From Devosia sp. (GTDB taxonomy: Bacteria; Pseudomonadota; Alphaproteobacteria; Rhizobiales; Devosiaceae), in the NCBI RefSeq assembly GCF_017307495.1, contig NZ_JAFKHE010000016.1, forward strand, positions 1 through 64,000: a DNA stretch of 64,000 bases. The letters run 5' to 3'. Shown here piece after piece: positions 26,031 through 34,101 of the stretch. The notes beneath the pieces were generated by a model. The model was not told where the DNA came from, ran no database searches, and saw only the letters and a program-made list of their open reading frames with translations. The position numbers and the translations under genes were made by a program. Position 1 is the first letter of the stretch. Each line of letters starts with the position of its first letter.

Positions 26031-26762
26031 CTAGTGCAGAACCGCGCTCAGGAAGCTCCTGAGTTCGGGAGTACGCGGCTCGATCAGGGTGTCGCGTGCA
26101 GGACCGTCCTCGTGGACGTTGCCCTGGTGCATGAAGACCACCCGGTCGGCGACGTTCTTGGCGAAGTTCATCTCGTGCGTGACCAGCATCATGGTCATAC
26201 CCTCGCGGGCCAGTTGCTCGAGCACCTTGAGCACCTCGCCCACCAGTTCCGGGTCGAGCGCGGAGGTGATCTCGTCGAACAGCATCATGGTTGGCTGCAT
26301 GGCGAGCGAGCGGGCGATGGCCACCCGCTGCTGCTGGCCGCCCGACAGTTCATCCGGGTAGGCGCCGAGCTTGTCGGCGAGCCCGACCTTGGCGACCATG
26401 GCGCGGGCGACGTCGCGCGCGGCCTCGCTGTTCATCCGCCGGACCTTCTTCAGCGCCAGCGTCACATTCCGCTCGACGGTCAGGTGCGGGAAGAGGTTGT
26501 AGCTTTGAAACACCATGCCAACCCGTTCACGCAGGGCGTTGATGTTGGTGGCCGGCGAGGTCACTTCCATGCCGTCGACGACAATCCGGCCGGACTGCAC
26601 GCGCTCCAGCCCGTTGATGCAGCGCAGCAGGGTCGACTTGCCCGAACCGGAGCGGCCGATGACCGCGACGATCTCGCCCTTCTCGACCGTGAGCGAGACG
26701 TTCTTGAGCACTTCGACCTTGCCGAAGCTCTTGTGGATGTCGGTGATCTCAACGAGCGGCAT
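26031..26762 (-). CDS. Polar amino-acid-type ABC transporter ATPase
   Basis: A 243-residue ATPase of the GlnQ/EhuA type. Walker A is GRSGSGKSTLLRCINGLE, the Q-loop VFQSYNLFPHLTV, the signature LSGGQQQRVAIARSLA, Walker B MMLFDEITSALDPE and the switch His in VTHEMNFAKNVAD. Length and motifs are full. The start lies 14 bp inside the end of the preceding permease gene. It energises the adjacent permease pair. Confidence 0.9.
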   Translation of the reverse strand: MPLVEITDIHKSFGKVEVLKNVSLTVEKGEIVAVIGRSGSGKSTLLRCINGLERVQSGRIVVDGMEVTSPATNINALRERVGMVFQSYNLFPHLTVERNVTLALKKVRRMNSEAARDVARAMVAKVGLADKLGAYPDELSGGQQQRVAIARSLAMQPTMMLFDEITSALDPELVGEVLKVLEQLAREGMTMMLVTHEMNFAKNVADRVVFMHQGNVHEDGPARDTLIEPRTPELRSFLSAVLH

Positions 26763-27399
26763 GAGTCCTCTTTTCGAGCTGCTCGCTCAGCCGCGACAGG
26801 CTGAAGCAGATGACGAAATAGGCAATGGCGGCGAGGCCATAGACCTGCAGTGGCTTGAACGTGGCGGCGCTGAGGATCTGGCTGGCGCGCGTGAGTTCGA
26901 TGAAGCCGATCAGCGCGGTGAGCGAGGTGTCCTTCACCAGTTGCATCAGGTAGCCGACGGTGGGCGCGATCGAGATGCGTACAGCCTGCGGCAGGATCAC
27001 GCTGGTGAGCCGCTGCCAGTAGGAGAGTCCGAGCGCGGCGCCCGCTTCCCACTGGCGCGGCGATACCGATTGCAGGCTGCCCCGCCAGATCTCGCCGAAG
27101 AAAGCGGAAGCATTGATCGACAGCGCCAGCGCCGCCGCTTCCCAGGCGCCGACCTGGATGCCGAACAGCGGCAGGCCGAAGAAGAAGATGAACAGCTGGC
27201 CCAGCAGCGGCGTGCCCTGGACGATGTTGATATAGCCGATGGCAATCCAGTTGGCCGGCTTGAAGCTCACGATGCGCAGCACGGCAACGACCAGCCCCAG
27301 CACGCCACCCGCGACCATCGCGATGACCGCCAGCGCCACCGTCCAGCGGGCCGCCTCGAGCAGATAGACTATGTCGTTCGGCCCGAGTTCGCGGATCAT
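26749..27399 (-). CDS. Polar amino-acid-type ABC transporter permease (second)
   Basis: A 216-residue HisM/GlnP-type permease with about five membrane helices. It shows the family pattern AARWTVALAVIAMVAGGVLG, YINIVQGTPLLGQLF (the conserved RGTPLLVQL-like stretch) and an EAA loop near QWEAGAALGLSYWQRLTSVILPQA. It overlaps the first permease gene by 4 bp (ATGA), and its 3' end overlaps the ATPase gene. Confidence 0.88.
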   Translation of the reverse strand: MIRELGPNDIVYLLEAARWTVALAVIAMVAGGVLGLVVAVLRIVSFKPANWIAIGYINIVQGTPLLGQLFIFFFGLPLFGIQVGAWEAAALALSINASAFFGEIWRGSLQSVSPRQWEAGAALGLSYWQRLTSVILPQAVRISIAPTVGYLMQLVKDTSLTALIGFIELTRASQILSAATFKPLQVYGLAAIAYFVICFSLSRLSEQLEKRTHAAR

Positions 27400-28067
27400 G
27401 CGCGCGGCCTCCGCACGAAGACCAGCCAGTAGACCAGCGAGAACAGCGCCCGCACGGCAAGTGTCAGGACGAGATAGGTGACCGTGATCAGCGTGTAGGC
27501 CTCGAACGACCGATAGGTGCGCGAGTCGATGAACACGGCCTGGTGGAAGAGCTCGCCCACGCCCAGCGACGACACCACGCTGGTGGCAAGGAGCAGCAGC
27601 ACGAACTGGCTGGCCAGCGCCGGGTAGATCGCCTTGATCGCCGGAAACAGCACGACGCTGCGGAATGTCTGGCCGGCCGTCATGCCCAGCGCCCTCCCCG
27701 CCTCGATCTGGCTGGGGCGGATCGACTGGATGCCGGCCCGCAGGATTTCGCTGGCATAGGCGCCGACATTGATGGAGAGGCCGATGATCGCCGCGAGATA
27801 CGCATCGAGCCGGATTCCGACGCTGGGCAGGCCGAAGAAGACGATGAAGAGCTGCACCAGCAGAGGCGTGTTGCGGATGCCCTCGACATAGACCCGCGCG
27901 ACGCCACGCAGCGCGCGGTTGCCGCTCATCCGCGCCAGCGCCACGAAGAGGCCGATCACCAGCGCGATTGCCATGGTCAGGCAGGTCAGCTGCAGGGTGA
28001 CACCGATGCCGCGGATGATCTCCTCGGTGTAGGGGAGCAGCGCGTTAAATCTGAAATTGTAGTTCAT
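27396..28067 (-). CDS. Polar amino-acid-type ABC transporter permease (first)
   Basis: A 223-residue permease, first gene of the transport operon. Elements are GIGVTLQLTCLTMAIALVIGL, YVEGIRNTPLLVQLFIVFFGLP and the EAA loop QIEAGRALGMTAGQTFRSVVLFPAI. Predicted topology is five helices. It is divergent from the IclR gene; the 116-bp spacer should carry both promoters. Confidence 0.88.
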   Translation of the reverse strand: MNYNFRFNALLPYTEEIIRGIGVTLQLTCLTMAIALVIGLFVALARMSGNRALRGVARVYVEGIRNTPLLVQLFIVFFGLPSVGIRLDAYLAAIIGLSINVGAYASEILRAGIQSIRPSQIEAGRALGMTAGQTFRSVVLFPAIKAIYPALASQFVLLLLATSVVSSLGVGELFHQAVFIDSRTYRSFEAYTLITVTYLVLTLAVRALFSLVYWLVFVRRPRA

Positions 28068-28183
28068 CCGTGCAGATCCCCCTTCTGCAATCGGCTAGAA
28101 TGGGCTAGCTCACCGGCCCATTACAGTGCGACCCACGCTACAGTCGCTTCATATTTGTCGTCAAGCGTCATTGGTGAAACGAG

Positions 28184-28942
28184 ATGGCAGAAGACAAGCG
28201 CATCTACAGTGCTCCCGCCCTTGAGAAGGGCCTCGATATTCTCGAACTGCTCGCCCGCTCGAGCGAGCCCTTGGGCACACGCCAGATCGCCGACGAGCTC
28301 GGTCGGTCCAAGAACGAGATCTTCCGCATGGTGCACGTGCTGGTTGGCCGCGGCTACCTGCAGCGCGAGGAGGGCTGCGACGGGCTCGTCCTTTCCAACA
28401 AGCTGTTCGGGCTCGGCATGCAGACGGCGCGCGCCCGCGATCTCGTCAGCGTCGCGGCGCCGATCGTCGAGCGCTTCGCCGACGAAGTGCACCAGGCCGC
28501 CCACCTTGTCGTCGCGCATCGCGGCGAGACGGTCATCATCGCGGCGGCATCCGGCGGTGCCGACATGAATTTCTCGCTGAAGCTCGGCTATCGCCGGCCG
28601 CTGGCCGATGCACATTCGGGCCTGGTTCTGATGGCGTTCCAGCCGCCTGCGATACGCCAGCGCATGGTCGACGAGTGCCTGACGCTGATGCGGCTGCCAC
28701 CCGACCCGACGACGCTCGCGGCCGAACTCGACGAAGTGCGGCGGCAGGGCGCCATCATCCATGAGAGCCGCGACATCGTCGGTGTGACCGACATTGTCTG
28801 CCCAATTGTCATCGGCGACCGCGCCGTCGCCTGCGTCACCGTGGCCGCGGTCAGCCGACGCAGCAGCCCGACCAATTTCGAGGCGATGCTGAGCCGGCTC
28901 AAACTGGCCTGTGCCGAGATCGCGCACGACCTGGGCGGCTAG
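28184..28942 (+). CDS. IclR-family transcriptional regulator
   Basis: A 252-residue IclR protein. The N-terminal winged helix-turn-helix reads LEKGLDILELLARSSEPLGT, RQIADELGRSKNEIFRMVHV and LVGRGYLQRE. The C-terminal effector domain has HQAAHLVVAHRGETVIIA, a PLADAHSGLVLMAF segment and the ligand-loop VGVTDIVCPIVIGDRAVACV. It is divergent from the amino-acid importer, so it likely controls that operon and senses a product of the pathway. Its TAG stop and that of the convergent M24 gene share the palindrome CTAG. Confidence 0.88.
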   Translation: MAEDKRIYSAPALEKGLDILELLARSSEPLGTRQIADELGRSKNEIFRMVHVLVGRGYLQREEGCDGLVLSNKLFGLGMQTARARDLVSVAAPIVERFADEVHQAAHLVVAHRGETVIIAAASGGADMNFSLKLGYRRPLADAHSGLVLMAFQPPAIRQRMVDECLTLMRLPPDPTTLAAELDEVRRQGAIIHESRDIVGVTDIVCPIVIGDRAVACVTVAAVSRRSSPTNFEAMLSRLKLACAEIAHDLGG

Positions 28943-30099
28943 CCGATCTCGATCAGGTCGCGCGGGCTGGTAGCGAGCAGTTCGGCCCCATCGGCGGTGA
29001 CGATGACATTGTCGATAATGCGGACGCCCAGACCTTCGTCACCGATGAAGACCGGTGGCTCGATGGTGATCACCATGCCTGATCGCAGCGTGTAGGTCGT
29101 GCCGTCGATCAGGTGCAGGGGCTCGGCCCAGCCCGGCGGGAAGCTCGGGCCCAGCCCGTAGCCGGAGAGGTGAACGCGGTATCGCTCGAGGCCTGCAGCC
29201 GCGATCACTTGCCGCGCCGCCTCATGCACATCGATGGCCGCCGCACCATCGCGAACCCGTGCAATCATGGCATCGCTCGCAGACCGCACGATGTCATGGA
29301 GGTCGCGCATCAAGGATGTCGGCTTGCCCATGACGAACTGCCGACCGATCGTTGCCGTGTAGCGCTTGAACGTTGCGCCGAACTCGACGTTGACGTTGTC
29401 GCCGGCCGCTATCGCGCGCTCTGTCGGGGCGCCGTGGGAATAGGCCGAACGTTCGCCGCTCACCAGATTGATCGGGCTCGCCGCGATGCCACTTCCCGCC
29501 CGCAGCAGCGCGCCATAGACGGCACCGGCCAGCTCGAGCTCACGGCGACCCACTGCCAGATGCGCCAGGAACGCGTCCATGCCGATGTCGGCGAGCCGCG
29601 CCGCCTCTCGCACATAGCTCAGCTCCGCTGGCGACTTGACCATGCGCAAGTCGGCGACCAGCGCTGTCGCATCGATCAGGTGTTCGCTTCCGAACAGGTC
29701 GCGCAGTCGCTGGTAATGGTAGGGGTGCAGATAGTAGCCGGGCACTTCAAGCCCGACGGTCTCGCCGAGCAGGCCGAGCCGTCTGGCCAAGACCTCGAAC
29801 GCCGCGATTGGGTCCTCGGTGATGCCGCCACCCCAGCCGGCGACTTCGTCGACCCGCGCTTCCGTTTCGAGCTCATGCACTTCACCGGCCCGCGCCAGAA
29901 CCACCAGCGGCGCGTCATCATGAACGCCGACGACGAGGCACTGGAACTCCTGGTAGCTCTTGGCCTCGCTGCCCGTCAGCCAGTGGATCGAAGCTGGATG
30001 AATGGCGACAAGGGCGCGGAGACGGCGCGCCCGCATCTGCTCGCGCACCAAACGGAGCCGGCGCTGGAACTCCTCCGGGGCAAAATCCCGGCGCGCCAT
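28939..30099 (-). CDS. M24-fold (creatinase/ectoine-hydrolase-like) protein lacking most metal ligands
   Basis: A 386-residue pita-bread-fold protein with an N-terminal creatinase domain (residues 10-150) and a C-terminal M24 domain. Of the five metal ligands of M24 aminopeptidases, only one looks intact (Glu347 in ITIEPP). Glu239 replaces the first Asp, Ala249 the second Asp, Tyr314 the His (SGYGLGPSF) and Ile362 the last Glu. Creatinase and the ectoine hydrolase DoeA/EutD are members that do not use the metal, and the EutB- and DoeB-like genes nearby favour a DoeA-like role. Peptidase activity is unlikely. Start overlaps the RidA gene stop (TGATG). Confidence 0.78.
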   Translation of the reverse strand: MARRDFAPEEFQRRLRLVREQMRARRLRALVAIHPASIHWLTGSEAKSYQEFQCLVVGVHDDAPLVVLARAGEVHELETEARVDEVAGWGGGITEDPIAAFEVLARRLGLLGETVGLEVPGYYLHPYHYQRLRDLFGSEHLIDATALVADLRMVKSPAELSYVREAARLADIGMDAFLAHLAVGRRELELAGAVYGALLRAGSGIAASPINLVSGERSAYSHGAPTERAIAAGDNVNVEFGATFKRYTATIGRQFVMGKPTSLMRDLHDIVRSASDAMIARVRDGAAAIDVHEAARQVIAAAGLERYRVHLSGYGLGPSFPPGWAEPLHLIDGTTYTLRSGMVITIEPPVFIGDEGLGVRIIDNVIVTADGAELLATSPRDLIEIG

Positions 30100-31274
30100 C
30101 AGCGCACCCCGAAGGCTTCGATCTCGATCAACAGATTCTCGAACGCAAAGCCCGCCACGCGGATCGCAGTCACCACGGGGCCGGGGTCCGGATAGAACTC
30201 ACGCTGCACCCGGGCAATGGTAGCGCGTGTCGCCTCGATCTCGGCCCAGTCACCCTCGGCGTGGAAGTAGATATAGAGCTTCTGCACGTCGGCTTCGGTG
30301 TAGTTGCCTTCGGCGAGCACGTTGCGGATGAACTGGAAGACGTTGCGGGTCTGCGTCTCCATGTCCGCGCCGACCGCCTGGGCCTTGTTGTCGGCCGAGA
30401 TCTGGCCACCGATGAAGATCAGCGGCCCTTTGGCCCAGCCCTGAGTGAACTGCGTATTGGAGATGCTCCAGTCCCAGTGATCTTGCGGCTGCAGGCGCAA
30501 ACGCTCGTCCCCCAGGACGCCGATACCCTCGACCTGGATCAGTTCATCGACCTGAGGCATGCCCTGGATGCGCAACCCGGCTCCCGCCGCCGACGGAACC
30601 GACATGTAGCGCCGCCTGACGTTGGTCATCTTCTCCCAGTAGGTCGTGACCTCACGCCCCTCACCGAAGAAGCGGAAGTAGGTGTTCTGGCGCATCAAGC
30701 TGTGGCGGTCGCCACCGCCGGCGCGCAGCATGGTGTCGAGATTGCGAAACGATTCATCGGTCTGGATCTCGATATCGCCGAGGCCAAGCACGTTGCCGCC
30801 GGCATCGAGCGAGCGCTGGCCGCCGATGAACAGCATGTCGTCCACCTTCCAGCCGTGGACGAAGGGCTGCTCCTTGCCCCAGCCCCAATGGCCCGGGGGA
30901 TCGATCACCTCGCGCTTGCCCCCCTGTACCACCCAGGCATCGAGCATCAGAAGGGCACCCTCGGTATCGAGGCCGCACCGCAGTTCGGTTCGCGTCGGGC
31001 CGGGGGGGTTGAAGTAGGCACCACGGACCGCGTCGACGTCGGCCATGAAGGCGTCGATTGCCGCCTGCTCGGGCGCACAGGTGAAATAGATCGAGTGTTT
31101 GACCACATCGGCCATGCCAGCTCCAACGCTGGCGAGCGTGTCGCGCAGCGCGTCGAAAACCAGCCTGGTCTGGAGCCGCACGTCCGGCGGAGCGATAGAG
31201 CCATCCGCTTGCCGGGCGACGATGCCGCCAACGAAAACGAAGTTGTCGCGGCGAATGACGGTCGGTGCAGCCAT
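30099..31274 (-). CDS. Protein with three tandem RidA (YjgF/UK114) domains
   Basis: The 391-residue protein reads as three consecutive RidA domains: about 8-118, 138-255 and 278-391. Each has a ...FVGG/FIGGQ... strand, a helix with QTRxVFDxLRxxLA-like sequence and a C-terminal beta strand. RidA hydrolyses reactive enamine/imine intermediates of PLP enzymes via a conserved Arg. That Arg appears kept in domain 1 (PTRTELRC, Arg95) and replaced in domains 2 (AGAGLRI) and 3 (PVVTAIRV). ATG 31274 follows a strong GGGGGG-type ribosome site. Cotranscribed with the M24 gene; the TetR palindrome lies just upstream. Confidence 0.83.
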   Translation of the reverse strand: MAAPTVIRRDNFVFVGGIVARQADGSIAPPDVRLQTRLVFDALRDTLASVGAGMADVVKHSIYFTCAPEQAAIDAFMADVDAVRGAYFNPPGPTRTELRCGLDTEGALLMLDAWVVQGGKREVIDPPGHWGWGKEQPFVHGWKVDDMLFIGGQRSLDAGGNVLGLGDIEIQTDESFRNLDTMLRAGGGDRHSLMRQNTYFRFFGEGREVTTYWEKMTNVRRRYMSVPSAAGAGLRIQGMPQVDELIQVEGIGVLGDERLRLQPQDHWDWSISNTQFTQGWAKGPLIFIGGQISADNKAQAVGADMETQTRNVFQFIRNVLAEGNYTEADVQKLYIYFHAEGDWAEIEATRATIARVQREFYPDPGPVVTAIRVAGFAFENLLIEIEAFGVR

Positions 31275-31295
31275 TATTGTCCCCCCTGGATAGGG

Positions 31296-31317
31296 ACTTA
31301 CTGACATGTAAGTAAGT
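31296..31317. promoter_or_regulatory. 22-bp near-perfect palindrome, TetR-type operator
   Basis: Arms ACTTACT (31296-31302) and AGTAAGT (31311-31317) flank a centre containing ACATGT (31304-31309); only one symmetric base pair breaks the dyad. It lies in the 87-bp spacer between the triple-RidA gene and the tetR gene. Length, AT-content and position fit autoregulation plus control of the RidA-M24 operon by the TetR protein. Confidence 0.75.
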
Positions 31318-31361
31318 GCCCGGTCAATGTGCAGGCGCCGCGAACTGCGCTAGGGGAAGGC

Positions 31362-31952
31362 ATGGACGAGAGCGACAGCCGCAGCGCCATCAAGCAACTG
31401 GCGTCTGATCTATTGGTGCAGCACGGCTATCGCGGCATGCGCTATGCCGAGATCGCGGCGCAGCTCGGGATCACGCGCGCCAACATTCACTATCATTTCG
31501 GCTCCAAGAGCGCCCTGGTCGATGAAGTGCTGGCCGACTATGTGGCCGCGACGCTCGGCAGCCTGCGCGAGGTATGGGCCGACGAGGGCACGAGCCTCGC
31601 AGACAAGCTCAGCCAAATGATGGTTCTCAGTCGCCAGCGCTACGATCGCTTCAACGCGCGGGGCGAGCCCGTCCGCCCGTGGAGCCTGATCTCACGCCTG
31701 CGGCAGGACCAGGAACTGCTCTCCGCCACGGGTCGTGGCCTGCTGGCGAAGTTTTCGACCGAGCTGCATGACGTCTTTGCAGGCGCACTTTCTCGCGCGG
31801 CGGCGGCCGGAGAAATTCGGAGCGACGTCGAAGCAGCTACTACTCTGCTCGTCGCCATTGCCGACAGTGCGGCTCCGATCACCATCGCGGAAGGCGGTTT
31901 TTCAGGCCTCGAAGCAGCCTATGGCGCCCTTGCCAGGTTGACCCTCAGATGA
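31362..31952 (+). CDS. TetR/AcrR-family transcriptional regulator
   Basis: A 196-residue regulator. The N-terminal helix-turn-helix reads KQLASDLLVQHGYRGMRYAE then IAAQLGITRANIHYHFGSKS, a textbook TetR DNA-binding domain. The C-terminal ligand domain is helical without an obvious family signature. ATG 31362 follows GGGGAAGG, a strong ribosome site; the GTG at 31329 is less likely. It is divergent from the RidA-M24 operon and faces the palindrome at 31296-31317. Confidence 0.88.
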   Translation: MDESDSRSAIKQLASDLLVQHGYRGMRYAEIAAQLGITRANIHYHFGSKSALVDEVLADYVAATLGSLREVWADEGTSLADKLSQMMVLSRQRYDRFNARGEPVRPWSLISRLRQDQELLSATGRGLLAKFSTELHDVFAGALSRAAAAGEIRSDVEAATTLLVAIADSAAPITIAEGGFSGLEAAYGALARLTLR

Positions 31953-32003
31953 GGATGGCGCCCAGAATCGACGGGCTTTGATACGTCGCAGGTCGAGGCA
32001 ATC

Positions 32004-32309
32004 TCAGATGCCCTGTCTGGCCTGGTACCAGCCGGCAGTGCCGCCTTCCAGCCACAGGGCTCCATGCAGCCCCGCTATCCGCAGTCTGGCAGCGGCTTCG
32101 GCCGAACGTCCACCGCCTTTGCCGCAGACCGCGACGGGCAGCTTGTCATCCGGAATGCGGAGCGTCTCGGCCGCAAGCCTGCTCAGCGGCCTGTGTATCG
32201 CGCCGGCAATGTGCCGCTCCGAGAATTCGGACTCGTCGCGCACATCGATCAGCACGTAGCGATCGGGGTGAGCGACGAACTCGGCCAGGGGGAGCATCAG
32301 GTCCGTCAC
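32004..32309 (-). CDS. Rhodanese-like sulfurtransferase
   Basis: A 101-residue single rhodanese domain. VLIDVRDESEFSERHIAGA is the N-terminal motif and VAVCGKGGGRSAEAAARL carries the persulfide-forming Cys loop. Catalytic loop CGKGGGRS is longer than the usual six-residue CxxxxR by one Gly, worth checking for activity. ATGA overlap with the upstream MFS gene and closeness to the BigR regulon suggest it hands on sulfane sulfur in the same detoxification system. Confidence 0.83.
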   Translation of the reverse strand: MTDLMLPLAEFVAHPDRYVLIDVRDESEFSERHIAGAIHRPLSRLAAETLRIPDDKLPVAVCGKGGGRSAEAAARLRIAGLHGALWLEGGTAGWYQARQGI

Positions 32310-33625
32310 TTGGCGCCCCTAGGCACATGCGAGCTGGAAGAGGGTGCCGGACTGATCCGCGGGTGGGTTTCTTCCATCGCCAGCATCAGCACGATGGCGG
32401 AACCGGCCATGGCCAAGCCGGTGAACCAGAAACCAGCCTCGAGCAGGCCGGACGCGTCGGCGAGAATGCCCATGGCCAGCGCCCCGATGGCGTAGCCGAG
32501 GTCGCGCCAGAAGCGGTAGACGCCGAGCGCCGAGCCTCGCCAGTTCGGCGGAGAAATGTCGCCCATGGCGGCCATTAGCGTGGGGTAGAGCAGTGCCATG
32601 CCCACGCCGATCGCGGCGGCGGCCATGGACCATTCGAGCGGCGTCGACAGAGCGGGAAAGGTGAACACGCCGGCCGAGCAGACGAGGAAGCCGACAATCG
32701 TCGGCCACTTGCGACCCACACGGTCGGAGAGCGGTCCGGTCCAGAGCTGGCTTCCGCCCCAGACGAAGCCATAGGTGCCGGTGACCCAGCCGATCTCGAT
32801 CAGGCTGGCGCCCCTCGCGACGAGAAAGACCGGCACCAGCGCCCACATCAGCGCATCGACGAACTTCTCGACACTGCCAGCCTGGGCCAGAGCCATGAAG
32901 GTCCGGTTCTTCCAACTGACCAGCGCGAAAACCTCGGCGGTACTGGGGTGCTCGGGTGCTTCGACGAAACGGGGCTTCGGGCCGGCATGGGTGCCGGCCT
33001 TGTGCCGGGCCGCCTCGGCCCTCGCGTAGGGGAGCGTCTCGGTGAAAGCGAGGATGGCAGCAAGCAATGCGACGACGGCAACGACGAGGCCGAAGACGAA
33101 CAGGCTGAGGCGGGGTTCGAAGGCGCTCGCGAGGTATCCGGTCAGCACCCCGGCGACGGCGACGCCACCGTAGCCGGCGAACTCGTTGATGCCCGTCGCC
33201 CGCCCACGCTGGTCGGCGCGGACGATGTCCATCTTTGCAGTGACGGTCATCGACCAGGCAAAGCCCTGGTTTATGCCGAGCAGGACATTGGCGCCCACAA
33301 TCCACCACCAGTTGGGGGCAAAAAGAATGATGAACGGGATAGGAAGCGCGAACAGCCATCCCCAGATCAACACCTTCCGGCGTCCGACGCGCTCGGCGAG
33401 GCGCCCGGAGAGGAAGTTCATGCTGCCCTTGACCACGCCGAAGGACACCACGAAGGCGAAAACCGCCAGCATCGAGCCCCTGGCAACGCCGAACTCGCTT
33501 TCCGCCAGCGCGGGAATGACGGTGCGCTGCAGGCCGATGGTGAGGCCGACGAAGAACACCTGCAGAAGCTGCTGCAGGAACGGCGTCAGGTTCTCTCGTA
33601 TGCCGAGCTGGTGGGTGGAGGTCAT
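32306..33625 (-). CDS. MFS transporter
   Basis: A 439-residue major facilitator with about 12 helices. Between helices 2 and 3 is the family motif GRLAERVGRRKVLIWG, repeated in the second half as GPLSDRVGRKWPTIVG. The short loop QGFAWSMTVTAKMDIVRADQ and the long central cytosolic loop are typical. ATG 33625 gives a normal N-terminus before helix 1; a start at 33694 is open. It lies between the bigR-type gene and the rhodanese gene on the same strand, hinting at export or import of a sulfur compound, which is inferred. Confidence 0.83.
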   Translation of the reverse strand: MTSTHQLGIRENLTPFLQQLLQVFFVGLTIGLQRTVIPALAESEFGVARGSMLAVFAFVVSFGVVKGSMNFLSGRLAERVGRRKVLIWGWLFALPIPFIILFAPNWWWIVGANVLLGINQGFAWSMTVTAKMDIVRADQRGRATGINEFAGYGGVAVAGVLTGYLASAFEPRLSLFVFGLVVAVVALLAAILAFTETLPYARAEAARHKAGTHAGPKPRFVEAPEHPSTAEVFALVSWKNRTFMALAQAGSVEKFVDALMWALVPVFLVARGASLIEIGWVTGTYGFVWGGSQLWTGPLSDRVGRKWPTIVGFLVCSAGVFTFPALSTPLEWSMAAAAIGVGMALLYPTLMAAMGDISPPNWRGSALGVYRFWRDLGYAIGALAMGILADASGLLEAGFWFTGLAMAGSAIVLMLAMEETHPRISPAPSSSSHVPRGAK

Positions 33626-33757
33626 CAGATCACGCTGTCTCGACCGGGCGTCCCGGGGCCTTTCAAGGAATATCCTGAATGATTGATCGTCCATGTCTGG
33701 GTGCCGCCAGCATGGGACGCCCTGTCGTTCATGTCGAAGAAGCGGCGCTCCATTGGT

Positions 33758-34063
33758 TCAGCTCTGGCAGTAGATGTCATGGAGCGTCTGCAGCAGCTCC
33801 CGGACCTCGTTCGAGGCCAGGCGGTAGTTTATCTGATGGCCGTCGCGCCGCGTCTTCACCAAGCCCCACGCCCGGAGTTTGGACAGATGCTGCGACAGCG
33901 GTGACTGAGCGAGCTCGATGCGCTCGGACAACTCCGTCACATGCATCTCGCCCTCGAGCAGGTTGCACAGGATCAACAGCCGCTTCGGGTTCGCCATCGC
34001 CGCGAGAAGTTGGCTCGCCTCTTCGGCGCGTTCCGCGAGCCTCTCGATTTGCATCTTGATCAT
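33758..34063 (-). CDS. bigR: BigR/SqrR-like ArsR-family persulfide-sensing repressor
   Basis: A 101-residue ArsR/SmtB protein. The winged helix includes LAAMANPKRLLILCNLLEGE, HVTELSERIELAQSPLSQHL and SKLRAWGLVKTRRDGHQINY. Cys33 and Cys99 match the two conserved cysteines that form a polysulfide bridge in BigR and SqrR and release DNA when persulfides rise. ATG 34063 is used; the long frame upstream covers the promoter and is not protein-like. It is divergent from the YeeE-ETHE1 operon, the standard BigR target, and two inverted repeats overlap its start. Confidence 0.9.
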   Translation of the reverse strand: MIKMQIERLAERAEEASQLLAAMANPKRLLILCNLLEGEMHVTELSERIELAQSPLSQHLSKLRAWGLVKTRRDGHQINYRLASNEVRELLQTLHDIYCQS

Positions 34064-34101
34064 ATTCGAATGTGCGAATATATGAATGTTCGTTCGAACA
34101 T
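34062..34101. promoter_or_regulatory. Two tandem inverted repeats, candidate BigR operators
   Basis: ATATTCG (34062-34068) pairs with CGAATAT (34075-34081), and ATGTTCG (34086-34092) pairs with CGAACAT (34095-34101). Both lie in an AT-rich patch at the start of the bigR-type gene and upstream of the divergent sulfur operon. BigR is known to bind AT-rich palindromes covering both promoters, so these are good candidate operators. Confidence 0.7.
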
